DNA of 64,000 nt. It comes from Hybos culiciformis. Taxonomy: Eukaryota > Arthropoda > Insecta > Diptera > Hybotidae. The translations under genes and the position numbers were made by a program. This document shows, in pieces, positions 21,846-35,997 of the stretch. The number at the start of each line of letters is the position of its first letter. Within the stretch, counting starts at the first letter, position 1. Below the pieces are notes generated by a model, which saw only the letters and a list, made by a program, of their open reading frames with translations, made no database searches and was not told the origin of the DNA. The stretch covers positions 10,519,829 to 10,583,828 of the forward strand of contig OZ023275.1 of assembly GCA_964007475.1 (NCBI GenBank), written 5' to 3'.

Positions 21846-22054
21846 TTATTTTTTTCTAATTTTTTTAAAAATCAATTTTCAATTTTTCAGTAGATATTTT
21901 CACACAAAATTTTTTTCTTATGATTCTCATCTTTACGAGATTTTGTTTTTATTTTTACATATACAAGACGGCTTGAAATTAATGTCAATGCTGCATTTAC
22001 ACATTTTGTTCTCTTTGGTTTCAAATCATTTTGGTATCAAAAAAGTATGTATAT

Positions 22055-22918
22055 TAGGGTGGTCCTTATTATGGATTTATCCGAATTTCTTTGCTCCCAG
22101 GGGCTTAAATGGTTTCAAATACATAAAAAATAATTGCCTCAAAATTCTAGCTCTTAATATTAACTTTAAGATAGTCCGCATTCCAGTGAAAGTTTCTCAT
22201 ATAAATAACATGGGAAAAATTTCATTTGTTCTTTAGAATTCCGTAGCTCTGCGACAAATGGATCAAAAGTAATTAATTGCGTCATGTTTATTGTAAATTT
22301 AACGCTCTAAAAAAAAAGGTCTTTTATTATTTTTCGCTAAATCTATAGGCTTAAGAGTTATTCGAGCTCAAAGTTAAATCATATTTCACCTGTACTTCTA
22401 TTTTATTATTTTCAAACTCTAAGGACTGTCTGTTTTATTAATTGAAAAATCACACATATTAACTACAATTCCAAGAATAAGATTGTATTCGCTTTTTTTG
22501 ACCATAAATAATAATTTTATAAGAAATTTTTTTTATATTTTATAAAATAAATAAATATATAATTATATTTGATAATATTAATAATTATATAATAATTAAA
22601 CTTTGAGTTCGAATAACTCTTAAGCCAATAGATTTAGCGAAAAATAATAAAAGACCTTTTTTGTAGAGCGTTTAATTTACAATAAACATGACGCAATTAA
22701 TTACTTTTGATTCATTTGTCGCAGAGCTACGGAATTCTAAAGAACAAATGAAATTTTTCCCATGTTATTTATATGAGAAAATTTGACTGGAATGCGGACT
22801 ATCTTAAAGTTAATATTAAGAGCTAGAATTTTGAGGCAATTATTTTTTATGTATTTGGAACCATTTAAGCCCCTGGGAGCAAAGAAATTTGGAAAAATCC
22901 ATAATAAGGACCACCCTA
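22055..22918. mobile_element. 864-bp foldback DNA element with 8-bp target duplication
   Basis: Long inverted arms (22055-22375 and 22599-22918) flank a ~220-bp A/T-rich loop. The ends are TAGGGTGGTCCTTATTATGG and its complement. ATGTATAT stands directly outside at 22047-22054 and 22919-22926, an 8-bp target duplication typical of hAT or P elements. Arms are about 95% alike by eye. The 97- and 73-codon frames in the arms are mirror copies of each other and not genes. No transposase is present. Confidence 0.85.
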
Positions 22919-22926
22919 ATGTATAT

Positions 22927-25900
22927 ACAATAAATAGGTGGTGCTTATCGATTTTCAAGAAAATAGACCTTAATATTGTTTTTTTTGTTTTTTTTTTTTT
23001 TTAAAGAGCCAAAAAAACACGCAGTTTAACATACATATCGATGAACTAACTAAATAATAAAAATATTTCCTTATTTCTGAGAAAAGTTTTTTTATTTTTA
23101 TTTTTGTCACTAAATAAAAATAAAGAAATAAATAAATTTATATCTTCTTTGTTTTTCTTATGCAATTTTTATTATTACGAAACTCTGTTCACATGAACGA
23201 AATCCTCTAATTTTAAGTTCATATCAATTTTCTTAAAATCTATTTTATTTCTATGAATCTAAAAATAAGTACTCAGCTGATAGACAAAAAAAAAATAAAA
23301 CAAATCTTATGTTTGCAGACTTTAAAGAATTTTTTGTGTTGCAAAAATCAAAAAAAAAAAAAAAACCAAAAAAATTTTTTTTTTCAAAATAAATTTATAC
23401 TTAAATAAACTAAAAGGTTTCAATGAACTCTTCACTTCTTTCTATTATTTCAAATTTTTGTTAAAATTGTTTCTGATTCTTCGGAATTAATCAGAAATTG
23501 AGAATTTTGGTATTAAAGAATAAAATACGAAAACACTCATTTAATAGAGTTATACGTATGATGAAATAGTGCGTACAAGAGAATTTGTCAAGTGCGATAA
23601 GATGACTATGATATTATTTGAAACATTTCCTTATTTTTAGAGATTAGAGATTGCCCAAAACTTTTGTAATATTAGTTGGGAAAACAAATTGTTTTCGCCT
23701 TTTTACTGGGTTTTCGTGGAATGATTTTCACACTTTTCTCTGTTTTTTACTGAATTTTTTTTTTTTGAGAATTCGGCAATCGGATGGATACACATATAAT
23801 ACATACTTTTTTTTTAATTCAATTAATTTATTTTAAATATTTAATTTTGTACTCGATTGTAATTTTTTTTAATAGAAACTGAAATATACTTATTAGGTAT
23901 TCTGATAATATTTATAATAAATGGTAATAAAAACATATAGGTAAGTAAGTAAGTGTATATATTATGTTTATATTTAAAAATACTCAATTGAAAATTAGAA
24001 ACTCAAGCGTAATAATGTAAGGTAGAAAGATTTTTCAAAAATGTCCAAGAACTCACAGTATAATTTTGAGGGAATTTGATTCGAGATAAAATAAGTATAT
24101 AAGTAGGTACTTATGATGAAAAATAATTTTGATGCATGTCATAAGTTTTATTACTTAAGTAAATCTTTGTTTACAGGAAAGATTTCTTAGAATTTATAGA
24201 AAAATAGAATTATGATATAAAATGTCCCCGGAAGTAGCTTTCATACGAGAAAAGATTTATGTGACATCAATGATAACGAACGACAACAATTTTGGTTAAA
24301 GAATTCAATAAGTCATTATTGTAAAATTAAATGTTAAGAGGTAGAAATTTTTAATACAATGTATATTTTTAAATTTTAAATACGTAATAAGTATACATAC
24401 TTTTTAATAATTTCTGATTAAATTAATCTATGTATAAATTAAATTGATTTTTTTTTTTTCAGCGCGCGTAATTCTTTTATTAAACATAAATATAAATATA
24501 CTTTATAATCATAATTTTTGAGTTTTCTCGAATAACTCTTACCAGAAATCTTGATAACATAATATATTATAATAAAGTAATAAAACTATAATATTGATAT
24601 TACGACATTAACATTTGTTAACATAAACAATTTGTTAACATAAACAATTTACCATTATAATTGTAATTCTGTTGAGTTCCAATAGAGTTCAGCAGTCGAC
24701 AATGATCTGTCACTGATTGTAAATAAGATAAAGTTGCTGCAGACATTTTGTGTTATGTTATTTACTATTCTTTTTTTTTTAACTTTTTGAAATTAATTTT
24801 TTGCAATAATAATTTAATTTTATTTATTTATGAAAAAACACTATATAAACAATTTTTTTTTCTAATCAATTATTTGCATTTGCATATTTAAAAATATAAA
24901 AACAAAAGTATAAAAAATGTCACTAACATTAAATTTGATCCATGACACGGATTACCGAATAAAATTAAATATTCAAGAAAGAACGCCTTTTACGAATAAT
25001 AGGACGAACACTGACCTTCTTTCCACTCTATACATTAAGCAGAAAAAAAAAACTTTAGGTGCGATATTTATGATTTAAAATCGCAGATTACACAAAAAAA
25101 AATAGAAGTTAGTTTTCTTTTAATTTTAAATGTCTTTATAAATTAAATTAGAAAAAGTTTTTTGTTTTCTGAAAAAATATATAGTTACAACTGATTCAAG
25201 ATGAAATCACGATGTGACTGTTTTTTGCATAAAATATAAAAATTGGCTATCATGCAATTTAAAATAAAATTAAGTTTATTACTATTTACAAAAATAGATT
25301 TTATTTTTGTATTTCCTTCTAACAATTTGTATAGCTTAAAATTTATAAGCACTTATTCGTTTTTTTTTTTACATACATATTAAATTATCTATAAATTTGG
25401 TTAAAAAAAAAATATTAAAAATATGGTGCATAATTATGGACATATGTATAAGGCTTAGAATAAAAATTTTATAAAATAAACATATAATTTTAATTACTTA
25501 TACATGTATGTATATTAAAATCTGATCAAAAATAATAAGTTAGGCCTACTAGCCAAGTATCTAGGTTTATGATAATTTAGTTAAATGCCAAAAGACATTT
25601 CAAGCATGAAATTAACATCATTATTACTTAATTAAAAAAAAACAAAGATTTATTTTCCTAAATTAAGATGCTATTTTAATTGAATACTTAATTTATAGAA
25701 AACATCAAACATTTTTAGACTATAATTTTAAAATTTTATATTAAAACTTAACATGCGCAAGTAGAGAAAAATGCAAACAATATTGAGACTAAACCTAAAA
25801 AGCTTTTTTTTCACATGTCATCACTATACAGATGTATGTGCACTTGTAAGAATGTTAAAAAATTACTTAAATTATGCTTTTTTTTATGAGGAAAACCGAT

Positions 25901-28900
25901 TAAGATTATGTTCGAGAAAAAAAAATTAAAGGACATAAAAATTTATTTAGCTTAATATCTGGAAAACGATTTTCCTTTAAGAGCCCTCCACTTGAAATTC
26001 TGTTTTCTATTTCTGTTTTCTATTTTTGCAGTTTTTTTTGTTTTATTTTACAGAAAGTAAACGGCCGTGAAAAATGCGACAAAAATTGTACGAAAAACAA
26101 CTCTACCAGAAAATCGCAAAACTATATTTGAATTTGATTTCTGTGCAGAAACTGTAATTTACCAAAAAAATTAAAAAATTCTTAGAAATAAATGAAATTA
26201 ATTAAAAATTGTTTAGGAAATTAAAGAAATTCAAAATTTCACGTCACCAGCCCTGGAGAGTGGTATTTTAGCTTTATTTCTGCGTTTGAGATTTTTTATT
26301 ATCTTTTTCCTTTACTTCAGAATCCAAGCAAATGTGTTCAAGTTTTTTAAAGGCTCGTTTGGGCCTAAAAACTCAAAATTTAAAAAATCCGCCTCACCTA
26401 CCCTGGAGCCAGTTATATACTCTCTAACATATCAAAAAATCACTTCAGTCTAGATTGTAGTAACCCTACAATAAAAGCCAAACTAAGACCAATTTTTTGC
26501 AATTTTTCACAATGAGGGCTCACAACAGAATTTTATTTTACAATTTTAGTAAAACGTCGGTCATTTTGTAAATACCTAAAAAGTCAAAACAAAAGAAATA
26601 CAATTTTAATTTCTATTTTTATTCAAACATTAATTTTTGTTATCTATTTCTTTAAGCTTGCATATTTTCTTATCAAAATTAAAATAATATATTCTACATA
26701 CGTAATCTAATTCGTCATATGTGGTAATAAAAAAATATAAATAAACAGGCGCCACTTAAACAGTTTTTAAGTTTAATGAAAAGTTGATAAACATGATTTT
26801 TTTTTTGGTTAAATTTTTTATTAGATTAAAGTTTTATTTAAAAAAAAAATAATAGAATTTGTTTACATTTAAAATTCATAAATCAAAAAAAAAGCCCTTG
26901 ATTCATATTGTTGCTTCTCATGATTTCTTAAAACTTATAACTACATTTAGTTAATCAAAATAAAATTTAAAAATACACAAAAAAAAAAAAACATCAGGTA
27001 AATAAGTATTTTAATTGAAAAATGTTCACAGCATTAATTTAACAATTTCAAAGATGTTCACCTTTTCATCATAATTCTATAAATAAAAGTAAATCCATAT
27101 TAATTTTAATTTAATATGCCAAGAATTTCAATTGAACTTTTATTTTAAATTCAGAATAAAAAAAAATGAATAAATAAATAAAAATACAGACGATGATGTA
27201 GAAAGCAGACATATTTATGTTGAGATGAAAATTAAATATAAATAAGTACCTAAGTACATATTTAAATTATATTTCTATATAATTAATTTCAAATTGTAAC
27301 CAGAATAAGATCTTCTTAACAATTTAAAGCTTAAATTAAAGATTCAAAATTAATGTTTTATATTAAAATTTAGGTGTTAAATAAAACGAATAACTAAGTA
27401 TTATTAAAATAATTAAAAATTCAATTAAATTCTTATTCTTTACATAAAAATGATCTATACTTTATTGAGTAGTTTTTTAAATATTTCTACAGATAATTGT
27501 TCTTTCGATTAAGTATGAAATAAATTCAACATAAGTTATTTGTGATTTTCACTTATAAATTAATGCTTGTTTCCCAGATATGGTAATTAGAAAGTAAAGG
27601 CAGAAAACTCATGAAGAACTATTTTCTCAGTTACTTAAGTATACTTATTAAGTACTTAATTTAAATTAAGTTTATACAATCTAAAAATATTTTGAAATAT
27701 AAATAATATTTTTTTTTTTGTGGCCGATCAAAATTAATAAACTAATTGACTAAATTTATATACTTACTTAACTAAATATATAAATATTCTTTCTATAGTA
27801 AGCATTAACTACTTATGTGTACCTAAGTGAAAGTAATTTTAATTTATTTCTCATAAATTATTACGTTGTGAAAGAAAAAATAGAATGATGACATATATAT
27901 ATGAAGTCATATAATAAACTACAAATACAATTTTATTTCATAGTGTAATCAAATTAGATATTTGCAAGTTTTATAAGTACAAAATCAAAATAATTAAATA
28001 TTGATAAATTCAGATATTTATGTATTGTACGTCAATGACAAATACTTAATTGATTATTTTAATTACTTAATTTTTATTTACGTAAATATTTTAGCGACTC
28101 AATAAATAGTTAGACCAGTCAAAGGATGAAAAAAAGTTACCTACTTAAGTACAATTCAAAACTAAATTAATTCAACAATATTTTAATTTTAATTTAGTTT
28201 TATTATTTTTTTTTCGAAAAATCGATTTTGTAAATATAATTAATGAAAATCGATTTTATTATTTCATACGCTGAAATCTTGTTAAATTTTTAACTTTAAT
28301 AATGAATAATTCCCGCGCAACTTCTGGCGGTCAAAGAACCGCGCATTGAAAAAAAAAATCTCTATGAAAAAACTAAAAAAAAAAAAAAAATCCAAATTTG
28401 CTAAATTTAGAAGTAACGATAAAACTTAAAAGACTTTCATGCAAAAAGTTTAATCACCTTCTGTAATTTTTGTACGGTTTGTTTTACCTTTCGCACCTGT
28501 TCCTCTTTGTAAGAAAAAAAAAAAATAAAAAATTTGTTACCAATAAAGTAGAAATAAGTATTTCGCAATTATTTTTTATTTTCACTTTTTTTTTTTATAC
28601 TTACTTACTTAGTATAATTTGTGTTGTTCCTTGTTATATCTTTTAAACTTTAATGACTTTTTTTCTAAATACTTTTAGTGTTTGTTGAAACAAAAAAAAA
28701 TCAATCTTGAAAATCTGAAAAAGCTAAACTCTGTTAAGTATAATGTAAAATTGAATAATTTAAAAAAATTGCTGGGAATCGATCGAGGTGTTGATATTTG
28801 AGTTAATTTACATCATTTGATTTCATTATTTTTAGGGTTTTATTAAAAAATTTTACTTATTTTTATTTTTTTGTCTTTTTCGTGAAAACAGCTTTGAATA

Positions 28901-30480
28901 AAATTCAGACAGGATGTATATATAAATACTTTTTGAATAATAAAGTATTATTCTGCAATATGCTTTCGCTGTAACGCAAAAAGATAAATTGCGGAAGCTC
29001 AAGCCCTCAAACGTGACCATTAAAATTATACCATGTATATGCAGGTTAGTAGCGCTCTAATAACTACAAATGCTAAAGTCCTTGGTTAATTTTATTCATT
29101 ATATATTATGTAAAATATAATTAACTTATAAGTAATGTACATTTAAAGTACATATCATGCATACACATTTTTATATATATACATAAATAAAATATTTTTA
29201 TTGCAGATATTAAGTTGTTTACAAATAATATTTACTATGATATTTTGGTCTTCAAATTAGACCATTAAGGATATTTCTAGTTTTAAAGTGTACAATCGAG
29301 AGAAAATAAAATATTTATTTCAAACGATTTTAAATATAGTTGACTTAAAGAAGCTCCTTATTTAATTTTGTTACTCCAGTCAAGCGTCACATAACACGTA
29401 AATTTGGTCAGGAAACTGTCTAAGTAACCTAGTTGCTATATTTATGATCTTTACTGTATTTGAACCAAAAATTTTTTGATTAATTTTTTTTTTGTTGAAA
29501 ATTGCAAATCAGAAAAAATTCCAAAAAAGAATAATCATTTGAGACATTTTCAGAACACATGAATTAAAATTATTGTGGTTGGATGGTATGGCGGCGGCAA
29601 TATGTATAATATGGATTATTCATATATACCTATGTCAAAAAAACAAAAACAAAAATAAAACAACCAATACCACGAATACAAACAATTAAGTATGTTTTTT
29701 TAATTTTATTTTTTTTTTTCAAATAAGTTTTGGGAATTAAAATTATATACAAGCCTATATATATATGAATACATTTATGTATTTATGTAGGTTTATAAGT
29801 AAGTATAGCGTGATAAATATTAAAACAATTAAATTAAGTATGAAAAAAAAATATTTTCTAATTAATTTTTCATTAAAATCTTTTACAGTATAACAACAAC
29901 TATATTGTATATATAATTCGAATAATTGAATGTCAATCTAAATTCAGTTGAGATAATGGAGTTATTGTAGTATGTAGCTCAATTTTTTTTTTCGAAACAT
30001 AAATTGTTTGACATTCAACATTTTTTTTTTTCAAGGCTTGCTTTTTTGGGCCCGCTTCAACTCATCAAATGTACAATAAGTTATATTAAATAAAATACAT
30101 ATGTTATTGACTGTTAAAATTCTGCAAAAATCACATTAGTTTCCGTTTATAAAAATTAAATGTGTAATTTCTTCTGGTTAACTAATCCAACATTCTTATG
30201 TGTTATTCTTAGATTTTTAAAATTTTGTTATTAAATTGTAGTTTTTAAACTGCTGTAAAATTTTTAAAGTTATTCAACAACAATTTTTAGTTAAAATTGA
30301 GGTTAAAATTATATAAAAATCGTAATGATGAAATCCTAATACTTAGGCTTTAGTTTGCAATCATAACTTAAATACTCAGGAAAGATGACAAAGTTGCCTA
30401 TATTAAGAATAATCATATATTATAGACTGTATTAACTTTACTAAGCATACATCTTCACTTATAATACATGACATCAAAGA
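22927..30480. other. Long gene-free A/T-rich stretch
   Basis: Seven and a half kilobases without a supportable gene, mostly homopolymer runs and degenerate TACTTA/ATACAT microsatellites. Minor items: a 17-bp unit AATTTGTTAACATAAAC repeated near 24610-24655, and two weakly similar segments near 26240 and 26380 (CACCAGCCCTGGAG and CACCTACCCTGGAG). The 60-codon frame at 23651-23836 is low-complexity. This could be intron of a large gene. Confidence 0.5.
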
Positions 30481-30487
30481 GGATTTG

Positions 30488-30505
30488 CCGCCCGCCCGCC
30501 GCCCC
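30488..30505. repeat. GC-only 18-mer shared with the 3543-4044 element core
   Basis: CCGCCCGCCCGCCGCCCC stands alone in A/T-rich DNA and is the exact reverse complement of 3750-3767. It precedes the tandem repeats at 30586-30834, and may be a remnant of the same family or simple-sequence coincidence. Confidence 0.4.
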
Positions 30506-30585
30506 TCCTAAATTTACAAATTCAAACGTCTCAATACATAACCAAAACGGTGAAATACTCATAACTTTAATCGTGTTTTGATGTG

Positions 30586-30834
30586 CTATAAACATACTTA
30601 TTATCGCTTATTATAAACATACTTATTATAAACATACTTATTATAAACATACTCAATACATAACCAAAACGATGAATAACTCATACGGTGAATTACTCAT
30701 ACGGTGAATTGCTCATACGGTGAATTGTTCATAAGGTGAATTGTTCATACGGTGAATTGCTCATACGGTGAATTGCAATACGGTAAATTGCTATACGGTG
30801 AATTGCTATACGGTGAATAATGTACGGTGAATTG
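30586..30834. repeat. Two adjacent minisatellites
   Basis: First, about four copies of a 15-bp unit TTATAAACATACTTA (30586-30654). Then about ten copies of a 16-bp unit CATACGGTGAATTGCT (30668-30834), with the variants AAGGTGAATTG and CGGTAAATTG. A related AAACGGTGAAATACTCATA occurs just upstream near 30545. The array ends GAATTGCCCGGATCCC. Confidence 0.85.
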
Positions 30835-32344
30835 CCCGGATCCCACCAAAGAGTATGTATATAATAGAGGTTCAGTCATACAAAAAAATACAAATCCATG
30901 GGTCATGAGTTTATATTAATTTTTTTTTGAAAATTTCGTTCTCCCAAAAGGTTTTAGAACTTTAAAAACAAGATCAGATCTATATTATTTTTTAAGTTTT
31001 AAAAGCTTTTTGTGAGAGCCAATTTATCAAAAAAAACACAATTAAATATAAGCTCATGGGGTTGTGCTTTAAAATTTTTTGTTTCATTTTTTTTAATTTG
31101 TATTTTTTGTACCTATGGGATTTCTTTTGTATGGGACTGAAACCTCTATATTATATTCATAGTCTTTGGTGATACTTAGTAATAAATTGGAAATTTGATT
31201 TTCAATTGTAGGTAATATATTATATATTTTGTAAATGACAACAACAAAAAGGTTTTGTCACATTATACGCAATTGGTTTCACTATTTGTTATTCTAGCAT
31301 CTTGAAAAGTTTATTGCACAGGCATAAACCTTTTTTTTTAAATCTGTTTTAATCATCATATTTTTGCCGTTTTAATTTTTTATTACTCTTTGTTTTCATC
31401 AACGAATCTTTTTTTTTTTGTTGTTATTAAGCAAGTCAATAACGACGAATATAGCATGAATGAAAAAGAATATTAAAAAAAAAAAAAAAAAGGTGTCGGG
31501 GAAAATGTTTACAATAATATAATTAGGTCTTCAACCTTCACTCTTTTATAATAAAAAAAGAAGAAAAAAAAAAAAATTCAAAATAGATTTTTTTTTTTAT
31601 TCTCTCACGACATATGCATAATATATATTTGCTAATTTATCCATTATTGAATATAAGTATAACTAGAATTTTAAAAATACTAATGTTAACATTTGATTGT
31701 TAACATAATATTATGATATATACATATGTACATACTTAAAACATGAGATATAAAATTCAACAGTTAATAACAGTTAAATTTTAAACTATGCATTTAAGAA
31801 CTTAAATTAGTTTTAATTTATATGAGGAATTCTAGTTAGATTTGGAGCCGAATAATAGACAAGTTTATTGTTGGTCCTTCGTTTTATAATAATTCAAATA
31901 TTAGAGAACTGCGAATCAGTACCTTATAATTTTTATTTTTCACGTGCGTCAGCATTTTTTAATTTTTTTTTTGGTTGGTTAAATTATATACATGCTTTTT
32001 TTTTTTTTTTTGCAAATAACAAAAATTCCAAACTCAATTGACCTCAAAATAAATATAGAAAAATATATATTATTACGTACATATAATATGTCTAGGTATA
32101 TGTAAATAATAATATTCGTTCATAATAACATGATGTATGTATATACATATTTGTAAGTATTTGTTTAAAAATATAATAATTTTTATTAAAAAAAAATAAA
32201 TAAATAAAGAAAAAAAGAAGCTCTAAATTATTTCCACTTAAGTACATGTATAATATTTTTATTTCAATTTTTAAAAATTAAAGATAAGGAAATTTTGAAC
32301 CATATTCCAAAAATAAGTGAAATGAAAATAATGATATAAAACTT
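30835..32344. other. No gene found
   Basis: A/T-rich DNA with long homopolymers (for example near 31470 and 31560-31600); nothing recognised. Confidence 0.45.
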
Positions 32345-32452
32345 ACCTTTTTATAAATATCTCAAAGATACACCAAATAAATATCTCAAAGATACACCAA
32401 ATAAATATCTCAAAGATACACCTTTTTATAAATATTTCAAAGATACACCAAA
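32345..32452. repeat. 24-bp minisatellite
   Basis: Four copies of TAAATATCTCAAAGATACACCAAA start at 32354, 32378, 32402 and 32429. The last is separated by a duplicated CCTTTTTATAAATAT, which also precedes the first copy. Confidence 0.85.
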
Positions 32453-32807
32453 CCAACGAATTCAATGTAAGAGTCATTACAAAAAAATTGTAATTATAAA
32501 TTAGTTTATTTTTCATTTAAATCAATTTTTTTTTTTTTTGCATATACCTAATCTATATTCGCATTTTTTAGATAATCATTTACTTTCATGAAAAAAGATA
32601 AAAAAAAGAAGATATATTTAATAAGTATGTACTACAGTGTTGGAATGTGTAGTACGAGGTGTAGTACTAAAATATACTTGTATCGTTTTCTATAAATTTC
32701 ACAATTTTATTGTCATGTCAAAATATGAACATTTGAGAAAAAAAAAAATTATTTACCGAAATTTTACATTTTTAACTTTTTTTTTTTAACATATACCTAG
32801 AAGTTAG

Positions 32808-33180
32808 GTCTCTTCTTCTTCTTCTTCAATGGCTCTACATCCCATTTCGTGCCTTGGCCTCCTCATTGAAGTTTCGTGACGTTTCGTTTTCTCAAAATGC
32901 TCAGCGGGAGAGCCTTGTCAGGACTTTGCCCACCTTCATGTAGAAGGACCTCAGCACTTGCAGTTTTAGCTAGTTCAGTTAATGGTTATTAAAAGAACCT
33001 GTGCCCAGTGGCCACCACGAGAAGGTAGAGCAAGCACTTCGTCAAGAATTAAACAGTTGCGGCACTGGGTCAGCAACCGGTCAATGCTTTCCCTGTTTAT
33101 CCTTACGGAGACCAAGTTAGGTTTATACAAGTTAAATTCTGGGATGCAAAAATAATTTATTTTGTCAAATTTCAAATTCT
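32808..33180 (-). mobile_element. Probable non-LTR retrotransposon 3' fragment
   Basis: A sharply less A/T-biased segment. On the minus strand it ends in a (GAA)n run (plus strand TCTTCTTCTTCTTCTTC at about 32810) following CAATGAGGAGGCCAAGGCAC. A short microsatellite tail after a less A/T-rich body is typical of truncated non-LTR elements or SINEs in insects. The 66-codon minus frame at 32975-33175 may be residual coding sequence, but shows no reverse-transcriptase motif. Identification rests on texture only. Confidence 0.4.
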
Positions 33181-34729
33181 TAGGTTTTTTTAAATTACAA
33201 ATATACTTAGTTCACAAAAATTTGCAATATTTGAGGTTTTCATTAAGTACCTACTAGTTCATTTTTCTATCAATAACTACATACTTTTAACTTATACACT
33301 GTACAAACATTTTGAATTTTTCTTTTTCTAAGCTAAAGAAAATTTTGAAACTATTTTTCAAGCTGGTTCTGATTCACTGAAAACAGCTGAAGACCGATAA
33401 AATAATATCAAAACAATAACAATAACAAAAAAAAAAATAAATCAAACAACAGAATTATTCAAAAATAAATTAAAATATTTAAAAATTATGAATAAAGATA
33501 AGATGAAAAAAAAAAAAAAAACAAAAACCATTTGGAAAGATTTTTATTTGAGATTTTAATGTATTTTTATTTTTGCGATTTCTAAATTCTTTTTTTTTTT
33601 TATTTTTGTTTATGGGTTCAAAAACCAAATTTTGATAGAGATATATAGAAATACATATAATAAATGTTAATGTACAGATTTGATGAAATTAAAATTAAAA
33701 ATTTCCGTAATTATTTATTTATTTTTAAATAAACAAAGAGACTACAACTTATATACGTAATTTCTTGTTATAAGATAAGTTATAGTTGGACATTAGGTTT
33801 ATACATATATGTCATTATTAAATGTCTAGTCAAACGCGTAGAATATTATTATTTTTTTTTTGCACATCGCAATAAAAATGTAAAAGGAATTATGCACAAA
33901 AAATTCGTAAAACATTGCGACGAAATAAATTTTAAACAAACAAAATGAAACAAAGATTTTCTGAGAAAAAAAAAAAAAAAAAAAAGAAGAAATTTATAAT
34001 TTGTAAAAACAATTTTTTTTATTATTTTTCAGTTTAAACAAAAAATATTATAGGAATTTTGTTGAATTAAATTTTTAAATCCCTCTTTTAAAGCAAAATA
34101 ACAAAACAATTTATAAAATAAAAATTTAGAGTTTTTCCAACAAATAAAATTAAATTATGATTTGGAAATTTAAATTTCTCTTTTCAGGAAAACTAATTTT
34201 TCAGCTGAATACTCTTTTTCAAAAATATTGCGTAAAAAATTAAAAATTATTTAAATCTATGAAAGCCATATTTTTTAAATTATTGATAAGTTTTGTAAAT
34301 TTCAATAAAACTCATTGAAATTGACGATCCATAATCCTCTGAATTCAAGTTCATACTGAAAGTGACTTCCAGCTGCTTGATTGATGAATTAATTATTTGA
34401 TATAAAACTTTTTCTTCAATCTTATATCAAAGAAGCTAAGCACACTCCATTTCAGCACGTAAAGCTTAATAAAAAATAAATTTCTGAAAAATCTTATTTT
34501 AAGACCTGAAAAAGCATGCTTATTATAAAACCAATTTTTTACATCACCTAAGTATATTTTGATCTGATGATAATGTAATAAATTTAAAGAAAAAAAAAAG
34601 ATTAAATAATTTATTTAATTTAAAATTCAAGTTAAAAAATTCAATTGAATCGTGCAAATTTTTCAGTTGTATAAAATTAAAAAATATAAAAATAAATAAT
34701 AAAATTAGTTAAATCGAAGTTTTGCTTAC
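33181..34729. other. No gene found
   Basis: A/T-rich DNA. The last ~100 bases are the downstream flank of the minus-strand microexon candidate. Confidence 0.4.
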
Positions 34730-34759
34730 CAAAAGATGTGTTATCGTCTAGATACGTAC
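34730..34759 (-). CDS. Candidate 30-nt symmetric microexon
   Basis: On the minus strand an acceptor (AATTTTTATTTCAG, with a T-rich tract and a TTAAT branch-like motif) precedes 30 bases and the donor GTAAGC. One frame is open and reads TYLDDNTSF, with two leading bases and one trailing base (phase 2 in, phase 1 out), so inclusion would add exactly ten codons. The length divisible by three and the tight splice sites fit an alternatively included cassette microexon in a large gene. The host gene is not recognised, and no partner exons could be confirmed within the window. Confidence 0.35.
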
Positions 34760-35995
34760 CTGAAATAAAAATTAATAAAATTAAATATTTTGTCAATGAA
34801 AAGCATTTTAATATATAATGTACTTTTTAGGTATAAAAAGTACTTAGATATATGTTTTTTTGATTTTATCAAATTTTATCAAAACGGTATCTACCTATCC
34901 AGTCAACTAAATATTTGTGTCAAAATTTGTGGAGAAGAGATCTCAATATCTGGAAATGAACATTATATTTAATTCAGTTTGAAATAAAAATGATGTTCAA
35001 GGAAAATAATAATTATTTGATTTAAATATATATAAAACAGGCATACATATAAATACATATGTAAACTCGTATGGAACTTGTTATACTTAAACACAAAAAA
35101 TTAAATATTTTAAAAGCTGAACCTAATTAATTTTTGATTGTACAATATATATACTACACATATATTTTTATTGTTCAAATAAATGTTCATGATCATAATC
35201 TCAATATCTTGAACTTTTCATTTAAATTATTTCTTTTATAATTTTAGATTTGGAAGTTATATACTTAAGGTACTTATTAACGGTTCGCATATATATTTAA
35301 TTTAGTTTTCATATACTTACATTTAATATATAAATATTTTTAAATTATAAATTTAAATTTTTAATCTAAAGCATAAGTGGGTTATTTATATAAGCATGTA
35401 TTTATTTTTGTAGATATGTAGGTATGTATCTATAGAAAAAAAGAAAAAAAATTATATATACTTATACTTAAATATACATACATATGTTATAAATATTTAT
35501 CAAAAAATAAGTAAAAACTATGAAATAATGTGAATGATAAAGTAAAAGTAGGTCAAAATTCTCTCAATGGTTGGCATGTCAAAAAACTTTTTTTCTCAAG
35601 AAAATACAAATTAAAAAAAAAAAAAAATAAGAAAAACAAATTTTATAGATCAAATTTATCGCAAATATTTAGGGATATCTTAAGATTGAAGAAATAAAAA
35701 AAAAATATCTTAAATAAGCAAAATGAGAAACACCTTTAAGTACTTTATTATTATTTTTGGCTTAAAGTTTTTTTACGTTCTATTAAGAGTCCTTATCAGA
35801 ACAAATTTAAATTATATGTACATAATACGGAAAATGAATTGTCAATCAAATATTTTTAATCATGAAAAGTCTAACCATTTTTTCTAAATGGTTCGCATAT
35901 CTTAAATTAGAAATTTTTTTGTTGATAAGTTGTTATCCACGATTTAGCGAAATGTATGAACAAGTGCCCGATTTAAAGACTCTTCATGTGTCTGA
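34760..35995. other. No gene found
   Basis: A/T-rich DNA with TATATA-type runs. The 60-codon frame at 34790-34972 is a chance frame. Confidence 0.45.
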
Positions 35996-35997
35996 TG

